Shown piece after piece: positions 36,354-44,996 of a stretch of 64,000 nt of DNA. Both the position numbers and the translations under genes were made by a program. The notes below the pieces were generated by a model that ran no database searches, was not told the DNA's origin, and saw only the letters and a list, made by a program, of their open reading frames with translations. The DNA is from an uncultured Litoreibacter sp. (GTDB taxonomy: Bacteria; Pseudomonadota; Alphaproteobacteria; Rhodobacterales; Rhodobacteraceae). Each line of letters opens with the position of its first letter. The stretch's first letter is position 1. The DNA lies in the NCBI GenBank assembly GCA_947504205.1, contig CANNGL010000001.1, positions 186,001 to 250,000 of the forward strand, in the 5' to 3' direction.

Positions 36354-37280
36354 TTAATCGGGCCGCGTCGCGGGTCGTAGGCCGAGGATGTTGCGGGCCT
36401 CGTCCGGCGTCGCGGCGCGGCAGCCGAGACTTTGAATCAATGCAATCGCCGCGCGTACTTGATCTGCGTTAGAGGTCGCAAGTTCACCGGGTGCGGCCCA
36501 CAACGAGTCCTCAAGTCCGACGCGCACATGCCCACCTGCTGCCGTCACTGTTGCAGCGACGCGCATCTGGTTTGCGCCAGCCCCAAGCGCGGACCAGACC
36601 AGATCGTCTCCGAACAACCGAAGCGCTGTACGTCTCATATGCGCGATATCGTCTGGATGTGCGCCTATGCCGCCCAGCAAACCGAAAACCGTCTGAACGA
36701 AGAATGGCGGTTCAACCGCGCCCTGATCCGCGAAATGCGCCAGATTGTACAAATGCGCGGTGTCGTAGCACTCGAATTCGAACCGAGTACCCCCCGCGCG
36801 GCAGGTCTCCAGCACATAGGTGATGTCTTTGTAGCTGTTGCGAAAGACCAGATCACGCGAGCCTTCCAGATGATCATTTTCCCATGGAGGCAATTGCGGG
36901 TGGCGTTTGAGCATGGGGAAGAGCCCCATATTCATTGAACCCATATTGAGCGATGCAAGTTGCGGCGCAAAATGGGCGGCGGGTCGCACGCGTTCTTCAA
37001 CGGTCATGTAAGGACTGCCACCGGTGGTCAGGTTGAGAACGGCGTTGGTTTGCTCTGAAATGGCAGGAACGATGCGCTCGAAGCCCTCAACGCTTTGATC
37101 CGGCTGGCCGGTTTCATCATTGCGCGCATGCAGATGCAGGATCGCTGCACCGGCCTCTGCGGCGTCGATGGCAGAGGCCACAATAGCCTCCGAATTTGCA
37201 GGCAGATGTGGTGACATGGACGGTGTGTGGATGGCGCCCGTGACAGCGCAGGTAATGATGACGGGTCGGCGTTGAGCCAT
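36354..37280 (-). CDS. Beta-keto acid cleavage enzyme (BKACE, DUF849) family
   Basis: A 308-residue TIM-barrel zinc enzyme. The metal motif is H49-x-H51 in ILHLHAR, with E257 (VGLEDSLW) as the third ligand. The N-terminal CAVTGAIHTPSMSPHLP loop is typical. BKACE enzymes exchange acetyl-CoA with a beta-keto acid to give acetoacetate and a new acyl-CoA; members act on 3-keto-5-aminohexanoate, dehydrocarnitine and many others. It sits 48 bases after the RpiR gene in one leftward operon and is divergent from the TRAP/gamma-glutamyl block. It may therefore cleave a beta-keto acid from that pathway. Confidence 0.85.
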   Translation of the reverse strand: MAQRRPVIITCAVTGAIHTPSMSPHLPANSEAIVASAIDAAEAGAAILHLHARNDETGQPDQSVEGFERIVPAISEQTNAVLNLTTGGSPYMTVEERVRPAAHFAPQLASLNMGSMNMGLFPMLKRHPQLPPWENDHLEGSRDLVFRNSYKDITYVLETCRAGGTRFEFECYDTAHLYNLAHFADQGAVEPPFFVQTVFGLLGGIGAHPDDIAHMRRTALRLFGDDLVWSALGAGANQMRVAATVTAAGGHVRVGLEDSLWAAPGELATSNADQVRAAIALIQSLGCRAATPDEARNILGLRPATRPD

Positions 37281-37328
37281 AACTTAATCCTAACTGGCCG
37301 GTCTGTATTCGGGTTTGTGAAATCTGCC

Positions 37329-38201
37329 TCAGGTGAACTTTCGAAACAACTTTGTTTGATCGAACATATCTTCCAGAGCTTCCATTCGATCTTTCGTATC
37401 GCCCCATGTCAGTCCCTGAACAGTGGAAATCATTGTCTCCAACAATAACAGTGGGCTGACCGCAGAATCCCAAGCCGATGGAACTACGATACGGCTGCTG
37501 AAACTGATTTCTGCAAGATGATGCACGGGTGAGCGCCATTGATCGGTGAACAGGATCAGCCGCGCGCCTTTGGCATGCGCCATCTCTGCAAGCTTCAGAG
37601 TATTGTTCTCGTAGCGGCGCATATCAAAAATAACGAATACATCGCCATCCTCGACGTCGAGAAGATAGTGCGGCCATGCGTTGGAGGTCGACTGAACATG
37701 CGTAATTTTCGGGCGAATAAGCTGCATGTGTAAGAACAGATACTCGGCCAATGTGTGGGTAATGCGTCCGCCAACGATATAGAGATGGTGGTTTGTATCG
37801 GCGCAGGTTCTGCAAGCCGCATCAAAGTCGTTGGGGTCGATCTGACCCAGAGTATGACGAATGTTTTCAATCACTTCATCCGTAAAGCGGTTCAACAGGT
37901 GTTCAGACGGAGCGCCCTCGGCCCATGTGTCATGCTTCGCAATCGGGTTTTTGACCTTGGCCTTCAACTCCTCTCGTAGTTCCGCCTGAAACTCAGGGTA
38001 GCCCTTGAAACCCAACTTCTGAACCATGCGGGCGACGGTCGGTCCGGACACATTGGCGTCCTTGGCCAAAGCGCTCAACGGTCCAAGGCCAGAGGCCGGG
38101 TAATTCTCCAGAATTGAGTGCGCCAATTGGCGTTCGGCCCGGGTCAGATCATCCAAACCCTTCTGGATTCGATCCGAAATTGTCAGTGTCTCGCCAGACA
38201 T
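37329..38201 (-). CDS. RpiR-family transcriptional regulator (HTH plus SIS domain)
   Basis: A 290-residue regulator: HTH_6 domain in residues 1-80 (RAERQLAHSILENYP, then NVSGPTVARMVQKLGFKGYPEF) and a SIS sugar-phosphate-binding-like domain (about 125-265; LYIVGGRITHTLAEYL, then VFVIFDMRRYENNTLKLAE). GGAGG lies a few bases before the ATG, which fixes the start. SIS regulators usually sense a phosphorylated ligand, though several non-sugar cases are known. It is divergent from the amidohydrolase/TRAP operon and probably controls both directions through the repeats between them. Confidence 0.88.
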   Translation of the reverse strand: MSGETLTISDRIQKGLDDLTRAERQLAHSILENYPASGLGPLSALAKDANVSGPTVARMVQKLGFKGYPEFQAELREELKAKVKNPIAKHDTWAEGAPSEHLLNRFTDEVIENIRHTLGQIDPNDFDAACRTCADTNHHLYIVGGRITHTLAEYLFLHMQLIRPKITHVQSTSNAWPHYLLDVEDGDVFVIFDMRRYENNTLKLAEMAHAKGARLILFTDQWRSPVHHLAEISFSSRIVVPSAWDSAVSPLLLLETMISTVQGLTWGDTKDRMEALEDMFDQTKLFRKFT

Positions 38202-38217
38202 TAACCGCCTCCATTTT

Positions 38218-38241
38218 GATCGATAATATAACAAATCGATC
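38218..38241. promoter_or_regulatory. Inverted repeat GATCGAT-N10-ATCGATC upstream of the RpiR gene
   Basis: Perfect 7-base arms with a 10-base A/T-rich spacer, 17 bases upstream of the RpiR start and in the space shared with the divergent operon. Size and spacing suit a dimeric HTH_6 regulator, so autoregulation is inferred. Confidence 0.45.
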
Positions 38242-38260
38242 TTCTTTGTAATAAATCTTT

Positions 38261-38280
38261 CAGAATTCTGTTGACAGAAT
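38261..38280. promoter_or_regulatory. CAGAATTCTG palindrome and repeated CAGAAT near the amidohydrolase promoter
   Basis: A 10-base palindrome at 38261-38270 is followed by a second CAGAAT at 38275-38280 and overlaps a TTGACA (38271-38276) that could be the -35 box of the rightward operon. A clean -10 box at normal spacing is not visible. Possible second operator for the RpiR protein. Confidence 0.3.
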
Positions 38281-38319
38281 CTCCGAGAGCTAATCATTTT
38301 ACTCTGAACTGGGGGTCCG

Positions 38320-39099
38320 ATGACACAAAGCAAAATCGACGCGGTGGAAGGGGTGGTCCAGCTTGATAATGCTGATGGGTCGTCATCCATTGTTCTGGTT
38401 TGCGAACATGCCTCCGCTCACATACCTGCCGAGTTTGACCATTTGGGATTGCCCGAGAACGTGCGTCAGAGCCACGCCGTTTGGGATCCGGGCGCTATGG
38501 GAGTTGCTCAACATCTCGCGCGACGGCTGGACGCCGCGCTGGTGGCCGGAGCTGTCTCTCGACTGATCTATGATTGCAATCGCCCGCCAGAGGCAGAGGA
38601 TGCCATGCCCGCGCGCAGCGAGGTAATTGATGTGCCCGGAAACATGGCTCTCAGCCCCGAGCAGCGCAGAGAACGCATCAAGAGGTATTACGAACCTTTC
38701 AAACGAACCTTGCATGAACAGATCGCGAAGACCCAGGCCCCTGTTGTTGTCACAATCCATAGCTTCACGCCGGTGTTCCACGGGGCGTTCAGGTCGGTGG
38801 AAATCGGGATCCTGCATGATGTCGACGCGCGCTTGGCAGACGCTTTGATTGATACGGCGCCGAAATACACATCCGCCAGTGTGCAACGCAATCAACCTTA
38901 TGGGCCCGAAAACGGTGTGACCCATACGCTAAAGGAACATGCGATTCCGGGTGAGCATCTGAACGTGATGCTGGAAATCAGAAACGACCTGATCAAAACC
39001 GAAGCAGATCAACGCGAAATCGCGGACATGATCGCGGTTTGGCTGAGCGATGCTTTTGCGCAGACCAAGACAGAGGGGCGCGTCAAATGCGTGGCGTGA
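38320..39099 (+). CDS. N-formylglutamate amidohydrolase (FGase) family protein
   Basis: A 259-residue metal-dependent amidohydrolase. Family landmarks are VCEHASAHIP, the conserved CNRPPEAEDAMP and TIHSFTPVFHG. HutG-type enzymes remove formate from N-formylglutamate in histidine breakdown, but no hut gene is present. Instead it heads an operon with a TRAP transporter, a glutamine-synthetase-like ligase and two oxidoreductases. A role in releasing glutamate from a gamma-glutamyl intermediate is a reasonable inference, as these relatives attack amide bonds next to glutamate-like groups. Its end overlaps the TRAP small-permease gene. Confidence 0.82.
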   Translation: MTQSKIDAVEGVVQLDNADGSSSIVLVCEHASAHIPAEFDHLGLPENVRQSHAVWDPGAMGVAQHLARRLDAALVAGAVSRLIYDCNRPPEAEDAMPARSEVIDVPGNMALSPEQRRERIKRYYEPFKRTLHEQIAKTQAPVVVTIHSFTPVFHGAFRSVEIGILHDVDARLADALIDTAPKYTSASVQRNQPYGPENGVTHTLKEHAIPGEHLNVMLEIRNDLIKTEADQREIADMIAVWLSDAFAQTKTEGRVKCVA

Positions 39100-39656
39100 T
39101 GCGCGGCTATATCAGGGCTGTCGATGCCGTGAACCACCGCATCGGTCGCATCGTGATGTACGGCATATTCGTATTGATGGGGATTTTGCTGTGGTCTTCG
39201 ATCAGCAAAACCTTCTTTCTGCCATCGCTCTGGACGTTGGAAATGGCCCAGTTCGTGATGGTCGCCTACTATATCCTCGGCGGTCCATATTCGATCCAGC
39301 TCGGCTCGAATGTCCGGATGGATTTGCTTTACGGCGGATGGTCCGTGCGCAAAAAGGCGCAATTCGACCTGCTGACTGTATTGTTCCTGATCTTCTATCT
39401 TTGCGTGCTGCTTTATGGCGCGATCAGTTCGACCGCGTATTCTCTGGGCTATTGGGGATCAGAGCCGTTTTCCTTCTTCGCGGGCCTGATTACAGGCACG
39501 GAAGAAATCGGCCGGATGGAACAATCGTCCACGGCATGGCGACCATACCTCTGGCCAGTGAAGGCTGTGATGGTACTCGGCATGTTGTTGATGCTGCTGC
39601 AATGCATCTCTGAGTTGTTGAAAGATGTTCTCAGATTGCAGGGCGAGGCGGTCTGA
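39087..39656 (+). CDS. TRAP transporter small permease (DctQ family)
   Basis: A 189-residue inner-membrane protein with four predicted helices (about 18-40, 52-72, 90-112 and 152-175) and the family pattern SNVRMDLLYGGW between helices two and three. GAGGGG is nine bases before the chosen ATG; a second ATG 12 bases on overlaps the amidohydrolase stop (TGATG) and is an equally possible start. A longer than usual loop lies before the last helix. It pairs with the DctM-like subunit that follows by a one-base overlap. Confidence 0.85.
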   Translation: MRGVMRGYIRAVDAVNHRIGRIVMYGIFVLMGILLWSSISKTFFLPSLWTLEMAQFVMVAYYILGGPYSIQLGSNVRMDLLYGGWSVRKKAQFDLLTVLFLIFYLCVLLYGAISSTAYSLGYWGSEPFSFFAGLITGTEEIGRMEQSSTAWRPYLWPVKAVMVLGMLLMLLQCISELLKDVLRLQGEAV

Positions 39657-40984
39657 TGTCGTATGAGTTGATCGCCACGCTGATGTTCTCCAGCATGATG
39701 CTGATGTTGTTGACCGGGCAACGCGTGTTCGGTGCCATTGGATTTATTGCCGTTGTGGCTGCGCTCTTGTTGTGGGGCGATAGGGGCGGGTTCGACATCG
39801 GCTTTGCCGCCGCGATGAAGTTGATGAAATGGTATCCGTTGCTGACGCTGCCAATGTTCATCTTCATGGGGTATGTGCTTTCGGAAAGCAAAATCGCCGA
39901 TGACCTTTATCGAATGTTCCACGTCTGGATGGGCGGGCTTCGCGGAGGGCTTGCGATCGGAACCATAGGCCTGATGGTGCTGATCTCGGCCATGAACGGT
40001 TTGAGTGTGGCTGGCATGGCAATCGGGTCCACGATAGCGCTGCCGGAATTGCTCAAACGCGGATATGACAAGCGCATGGTGACGGGTGTCATTCAGGCGG
40101 GCTCGTCACTTGGCATTCTCGTACCACCCTCAGTCGTGCTGGTTCTCTATGCGATGATCGCACGGCAGCCCGTCGGGCAGCTCTGGTTGGCCGGGGTTGT
40201 TCCAGGGCTGATGATGGCAGGTCTGTTCATTGCCTATATCGTGATCCGTTGCCGGGTGAATCCTGTGCTTGGTCCGGTTCTTCCAGCTGAAGATCGCGAT
40301 ATTCCAAGGGCCGAGAAATTGCGCCTTCTGCGCGCAGGCCTACTGCCGATCATCATCTTTGCCACGATGATGGTGCCGTTTGTGAATGGTTGGACGTCTC
40401 TTGTCGAAAGCTCCGCAATCGGGGCTCTGGCGGCGTTCACGGCTGCCGTTCTGAAAGGGCGTATGACCAAGGAGGTGTTCGAGAATTCGGTTCGGAACAC
40501 CTTGGGCATTACCTGCATGTTCATGTGGATTATTCTGGCGGCCTTGGCGTTCGGTGCTGTGTTTGACGGGTTGGGCGCGGTGAAGGCAATCGAAAGCCTC
40601 TTCACCGAGAAGTTGAACCTGAACCCGTGGATGATCCTGATCCTGATGCAACTCAGCTTCATCCTGATGGGAACTTTTCTGGATGACACGGCGATGCTCG
40701 TGATCGTCGCGCCGCTTTACGTGCCTTTGGTGGGCGAGTTGGGGTTCGATCTGATCTGGTATGGCATCCTTTACACCATCACCACCCAGATTGCGTATAT
40801 GACGCCACCCTTCGGCTACAATCTGTTTCTGATGCGGGCGATGGCGCCGCCGGAAATCTCGCTGCGTGACATCTACGCGTCCATCACACCGTTCGTGCTC
40901 GTGATGGTCCTTGCCCTTGTCCTCGTGATGATCTTCCCCGGCATCGCCACGTGGCTACCCGACTACATTTACAACAAACCTTAA
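39656..40984 (+). CDS. TRAP transporter large permease (DctM family)
   Basis: A 442-residue Na+-coupled membrane transporter subunit with about 12 helices. Typical segments are PLLTLPMFIFMGYVLSES, the GSSLGILVPPS loop and LDDTAMLVIVAPLYVP near the end. Translation is coupled to the small permease (TGATG). Together with the periplasmic receptor encoded next it should import a small organic acid, or here possibly an amine-containing acid or amino alcohol. Confidence 0.92.
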   Translation: MSYELIATLMFSSMMLMLLTGQRVFGAIGFIAVVAALLLWGDRGGFDIGFAAAMKLMKWYPLLTLPMFIFMGYVLSESKIADDLYRMFHVWMGGLRGGLAIGTIGLMVLISAMNGLSVAGMAIGSTIALPELLKRGYDKRMVTGVIQAGSSLGILVPPSVVLVLYAMIARQPVGQLWLAGVVPGLMMAGLFIAYIVIRCRVNPVLGPVLPAEDRDIPRAEKLRLLRAGLLPIIIFATMMVPFVNGWTSLVESSAIGALAAFTAAVLKGRMTKEVFENSVRNTLGITCMFMWIILAALAFGAVFDGLGAVKAIESLFTEKLNLNPWMILILMQLSFILMGTFLDDTAMLVIVAPLYVPLVGELGFDLIWYGILYTITTQIAYMTPPFGYNLFLMRAMAPPEISLRDIYASITPFVLVMVLALVLVMIFPGIATWLPDYIYNKP

Positions 40985-41031
40985 GAAGAGCCGTCCCGAA
41001 GCGGTCGTATATTCAACAAAGGAGAGAAGAC

Positions 41032-42063
41032 ATGACGACAAGACGTAAGTTTATACAGGGAGCCTCCATCGCTCCTGCGGCGGCTTTGGCCACGCCCGCC
41101 TTGGCGCAAAACACGATCAGATGGCGCATGCAGACCTATGCAGGCGCGGCTCTCGCAGCAGAGGTGATCGTCCCGGCAGTCGAAATGTTCAACAAGATCG
41201 CGGGTGACCGGATGCAGATCGAGCTGTTTTTTGCGGATCAGCTTGTTCCGACAGGTGAGCTGTTTCAGGCCATGCAGCGTGGCACGATCGATGCGGTGCA
41301 GTCCGATGACGACTCCATGGCCTCGCCCACCGAAGTAACAGTGTTCGGCGGTTACTTCCCGTTTGGATCTCGCTATTCCCTCGACGTGCCAGTGCTGTTC
41401 AACCAGTACGGCCTAAACGAGATTTGGGACGAGGAATACTCCAAGGTTGGCGTGAAGCATATCTCCGCTGGCGCGTGGGACCCGTGCCATTTTGCGACGA
41501 AAGATCCGATCCGCTCCCTCGAAGACCTAAAAGGCAAGCGCGTCTTCACCTTCCCGACCGCCGGGCGTTTCCTGAGCCAATTCGGTGTTGTGCCGGTGAA
41601 CCTCCCTTGGGAAGACATCGAAGTGGCCGTGCAAACGGGTGAGTTGGACGGCATCGCGTGGTCGGGCATCACGGAAGACTACACCGTCGGTTGGGCAGAT
41701 GTGACAAACTACTTCCTGACCAACAACATTTCCGGCGCTTGGGCTGGTTCGTTCTTTGCCAATATGGAGCGCTGGAACGAACTGCCGGAAGATCTGCAAA
41801 CGCTTTTCCGCGTGTGTTGTGATCAGTCTCATTATTACCGCCAGTGGTGGTACTGGGGTGGTGAAGCCAATTTGCGTGTCAACGGCACCAAGATGGAACT
41901 GACTTCGATCCCTGACGAAGAATGGGCAACTGTCGAAGCCGCTGCGCGCGAGTTCTGGGAAGAAATCGCTGCAGAGTCCGAGACCAAACGCAAAGTCGTG
42001 GATATCTTCAAGAAGTATAACGAAGATATGGAAAAAGCGGGTAGACCGTACCGCTACACCTGA
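41032..42063 (+). CDS. TRAP transporter periplasmic receptor (DctP family) with Tat signal
   Basis: A 343-residue receptor beginning MTTRRKFIQGASIAPAAA, a twin-arginine signal with cleavage near ALA-QNTIRW. This is normal for TRAP receptors of the TAXI-independent DctP/TtgR-like group that bind 2-oxo acids. The motif LKGKRVFTFPTAGRFL precedes the substrate-arginine region. The ATG is set by GGAGAGAAG. A 9-base-stem hairpin after the stop separates it from the ligase gene. The ligand cannot be read from the sequence alone. Confidence 0.88.
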   Translation: MTTRRKFIQGASIAPAAALATPALAQNTIRWRMQTYAGAALAAEVIVPAVEMFNKIAGDRMQIELFFADQLVPTGELFQAMQRGTIDAVQSDDDSMASPTEVTVFGGYFPFGSRYSLDVPVLFNQYGLNEIWDEEYSKVGVKHISAGAWDPCHFATKDPIRSLEDLKGKRVFTFPTAGRFLSQFGVVPVNLPWEDIEVAVQTGELDGIAWSGITEDYTVGWADVTNYFLTNNISGAWAGSFFANMERWNELPEDLQTLFRVCCDQSHYYRQWWYWGGEANLRVNGTKMELTSIPDEEWATVEAAAREFWEEIAAESETKRKVVDIFKKYNEDMEKAGRPYRYT

Positions 42064-42069
42064 ACCAAT

Positions 42070-42096
42070 TCGGGGGCGGCTCGCTGTCGCCCCCGA
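42070..42096 (+). promoter_or_regulatory. Stable hairpin between TRAP receptor and ligase genes
   Basis: Perfect 9-base arms TCGGGGGCG / CGCCCCCGA around a 9-base loop, seven bases after the receptor stop and 25 bases before the ligase start, without a following T-run. Probably an mRNA-stabilising or attenuating hairpin that sets receptor above enzyme levels; partial termination is possible. Confidence 0.6.
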
Positions 42097-42120
42097 TATC
42101 TGTAGAGAATTGGACATTTA

Positions 42121-43485
42121 ATGCCGGGCAATTTGAGCTTCGACGATCTGAAATCCCACGTTTCCGATGGCAGCATCGATACGGTTCTGGTGTGTCTGGT
42201 AGACATGCAAGGCCGCCTGATGGGCAAGCGCTTTCACGCGGTTAACTTCGTAGAGACATCGTATAACGAAACCCATTGCTGCAATTACCTGCTGGCCACC
42301 GACTTGGAGATGGCCACGCCAGATGGTTATGCCTCCACCAGTTGGCAATCGGGGTACGGCGATTACGTGATGAAGCCCGATTTGGACACGATCCGCGTTG
42401 CGCCTTGGCTTGAGGGTACCGCAATTGTGCTTTGCGATGTCCTCGATCATCACACCCATGAGCCGGTTTCCCATTCGCCCCGCGCCGTGTTGAAAAAACA
42501 GATTGCCCGCCTCGATGCGCTGGGCTTCACGGCGATGATGGCAACAGAGTTGGAATTCTTTCTGTTCGAGAAAAGCTTTGATGAAATCCGCAAAGATGGC
42601 TTTGCCAATCTGGAACCGATCAGCGGCTACAATGAAGACTACCACATTCTTCAGACCACCAAGGAAGAGGCGGTCATGCGACCGCTTCGAAATCATCTCT
42701 TTGCTGCGGGTATCCCGGTCGAAAACACAAAGGGTGAGGCGGAGACCGGTCAGGAAGAGCTGAACATTCGCTATTCTGCCGCATTGGACTGCGCTGATCA
42801 CCACACGATCGCCAAACATGCGGTGAAAGAAATCGCATGGCAGCAGGGGCACGCCGCGACCTTCCTGCCGAAATGGCATCACGACAAGGTCGGCAGTTCG
42901 TCCCATGTGCATCAATCACTTTGGAAAGACGGTGCACCGGCTTTCTTTGATAAATCCGATAAGCTGGGCATGTCCGACCTGATGCGGCACTACATGGCCG
43001 GTCTGATCGCCTATGCACCAGATTATACCTATTTTCTTGCGCCATACGTCAACAGCTACAAACGCTTTTCTAAGGGAACGTTCGCCCCGACAAAGACTGT
43101 CTGGTCGGTGGACAACCGCACTGCCGGTTTCAGGCTTTGCGGCGATGGCACCAAGGGCGTGCGGGTTGAATGTCGCATCGGAGGATCGGATCTGAACCCA
43201 TATCTCGCACAGGCTGCCATGCTGGCGGCGGGGATCAAGGGGATCGAAGACAAGATGGAACTGGCTCCGGCCACCACTGGCGACGTGTATGAGGATGCCA
43301 AAGCTGCGGATATCCCACAAACCTTGCGCGCCGCCACCAAAACGCTGCGCAATTCCAAGTTCCTGCGCGACGTGATGGGCGACGATGTCATCGACCACTA
43401 TACGCGCGCTGCCGAATGGGAGCAGGAGGAGTTCGATCGTGTTGTCACCGATTGGGAAATCGCGCGGGGTTTTGAACGAGCATGA
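42121..43485 (+). CDS. Glutamine-synthetase-family gamma-glutamyl-amine ligase
   Basis: A 454-residue enzyme of the GlnA superfamily, closer to PuuA/GlnT/IpuC-type gamma-glutamyl ligases than to assimilatory GS, judging by context and by lack of an adenylylation-type tail. Metal and nucleotide landmarks are ATELEFFLFE, NTKGEAETGQEE and GSSSHVHQSLW, with the late NRTAGFRLCG and RVECRIGGSDLNPYL. Such ligases use ATP to join glutamate to an amine. In this operon the product would be processed by the alcohol and aldehyde dehydrogenases encoded downstream and released by the FGase-like hydrolase. Confidence 0.82.
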   Translation: MPGNLSFDDLKSHVSDGSIDTVLVCLVDMQGRLMGKRFHAVNFVETSYNETHCCNYLLATDLEMATPDGYASTSWQSGYGDYVMKPDLDTIRVAPWLEGTAIVLCDVLDHHTHEPVSHSPRAVLKKQIARLDALGFTAMMATELEFFLFEKSFDEIRKDGFANLEPISGYNEDYHILQTTKEEAVMRPLRNHLFAAGIPVENTKGEAETGQEELNIRYSAALDCADHHTIAKHAVKEIAWQQGHAATFLPKWHHDKVGSSSHVHQSLWKDGAPAFFDKSDKLGMSDLMRHYMAGLIAYAPDYTYFLAPYVNSYKRFSKGTFAPTKTVWSVDNRTAGFRLCGDGTKGVRVECRIGGSDLNPYLAQAAMLAAGIKGIEDKMELAPATTGDVYEDAKAADIPQTLRAATKTLRNSKFLRDVMGDDVIDHYTRAAEWEQEEFDRVVTDWEIARGFERA

Positions 43486-43621
43486 CGACTGGCAACCTAA
43501 CTTCACTGATCGACGCAGGCGAATTCGACGATATTTGCGCTGTCAATCAACCTTTTAATCGACGGGGGTTCGCCCCTTCCGAAGCCATATCTTTCTCTCT
43601 CGGACATGGAATTGATCTCAA

Positions 43622-44992
43622 ATGATCCAGTGCATTTCTCCTATCGATGGCTCTGTCTATGCAGAGCGCCAAACCCTCACTTTGGAGCAAGCCACCGCCG
43701 CCTGCGCCGATGCGAAGTCCGCTCAGACCGAATGGGCGATGCGACCGCTCGACGACCGGATCGCGCTGGTTATGGCCGGTGTCGCCAAAATTGGCGAGAT
43801 GAATGATGAGATCGTACCGGAACTGGCATGGCAAATGGGCAGGCCCGTTCGCTACGGCGGTGAGTTCGGCGGCTTTAACGAGCGCGCGTCCTATATGGCC
43901 GAGATCGCGCAAGAGGCACTGGCACCCATCGAGATTGAAAACAGCGACGCCTTTCGCCGCGTTATCAAGCGCGTACCGCATGGTTTGGTGCTGGTTGTTG
44001 CTCCTTGGAACTACCCCTACATGACTGCGATCAATACGGTCGCACCTGCCTTGATTGCGGGCAATGCGGTGATGTTGAAACACGCGTCCCAAACCCCGCT
44101 GGTGGGTGAGCGGTTGGCGCAGGCCTTTCATGCAGCTGGTGTGCCCGAGGATGTATTCCAGAACGTGTTTCTGGACCATCAGACAACGTCTGAGCTTATT
44201 GCTTCGAAGGCATTTGGATTTGTCAATTTCACTGGGTCTGTTGGCGGGGGTAGGGCGATGGAAGATGCCGCTGCCGGGACCTTTACCGGTATGGGGCTGG
44301 AACTGGGCGGCAAGGACCCGGGCTATGTAATGGATGACGCAGATCTGGATGCGGCAGTCGACACGCTGATTGATGGCGCGATGTTTAACTCGGGGCAATG
44401 CTGCTGCGGAATCGAACGCATCTATGTGCACGAAGATCTCTTCGACAGTTTCGTCGCGAAAGCCGTCAAGATCGTCGAAGGCTACACGTTGGGCAATCCC
44501 TTGGAGGAGGAGACAACACTGGGCCCGATGGCGCATGTGCGTTTCGCTAACGAAGTGCGTGCACAAACCGATGAGGCCGTTGCAGCCGGTGCAAAGGCTT
44601 TGATCGATCCTGCCTTGTTTCCAAAGGATGAGGGCGCTTATCTAATGCCGCAAATCCTTGTCGATGTTGATCATTCGATGCGGGTCATGCGCGAAGAAAG
44701 TTTCGGCCCGGTTGTGGGCATCATGCCTGTGAAAGACGATGCCGAGGCGATCAGGTTGATGAATGACAGTGACTTTGGCCTGACCGCATCGCTTTGGACA
44801 AAAAATACGGCGCGGGCCGAAGCCGTCGCTGACCAACTGGAGACGGGTACGGCCTTTATGAACCGTGCAGACTATCTTGACCCCGGGCTCTGCTGGACCG
44901 GTTGCAAAGATACCGGGCGGGGCGGTGGCCTCTCGTTGATTGGTTACCATAACCTGACCCGACCCAAATCCTACCACTTTAAGAAGGCCTGA
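43622..44992 (+). CDS. NAD(P)-dependent aldehyde dehydrogenase
   Basis: A 456-residue ALDH. Catalytic residues are N129 (PWNYP), E227 (GLELGGKDPG) and C261 in NSGQCCCG, where three cysteines occur in a row. The Rossmann glycine motif is FTGSVGGGRAM. It oxidises an aldehyde to the acid. It follows the ligase gene by 136 bases, a gap with only a small GGGG-loop-CCCC hairpin and no gene, and its ribosome site is weak. The alcohol dehydrogenase follows by four bases, giving a likely alcohol-to-acid pair. Confidence 0.9.
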   Translation: MIQCISPIDGSVYAERQTLTLEQATAACADAKSAQTEWAMRPLDDRIALVMAGVAKIGEMNDEIVPELAWQMGRPVRYGGEFGGFNERASYMAEIAQEALAPIEIENSDAFRRVIKRVPHGLVLVVAPWNYPYMTAINTVAPALIAGNAVMLKHASQTPLVGERLAQAFHAAGVPEDVFQNVFLDHQTTSELIASKAFGFVNFTGSVGGGRAMEDAAAGTFTGMGLELGGKDPGYVMDDADLDAAVDTLIDGAMFNSGQCCCGIERIYVHEDLFDSFVAKAVKIVEGYTLGNPLEEETTLGPMAHVRFANEVRAQTDEAVAAGAKALIDPALFPKDEGAYLMPQILVDVDHSMRVMREESFGPVVGIMPVKDDAEAIRLMNDSDFGLTASLWTKNTARAEAVADQLETGTAFMNRADYLDPGLCWTGCKDTGRGGGLSLIGYHNLTRPKSYHFKKA

Positions 44993-44996
44993 GCTT

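Noticed and set aside
38320-39099. Histidine utilisation (hut) function for the N-formylglutamate amidohydrolase
   Set aside because: No HutH, HutU, HutI or HutF genes nearby; the operon context points to a different amide substrate.
43547-44566. Minus-strand open frame opposite the aldehyde dehydrogenase gene
   Set aside because: No domain recognised; the plus strand carries all ALDH catalytic motifs.
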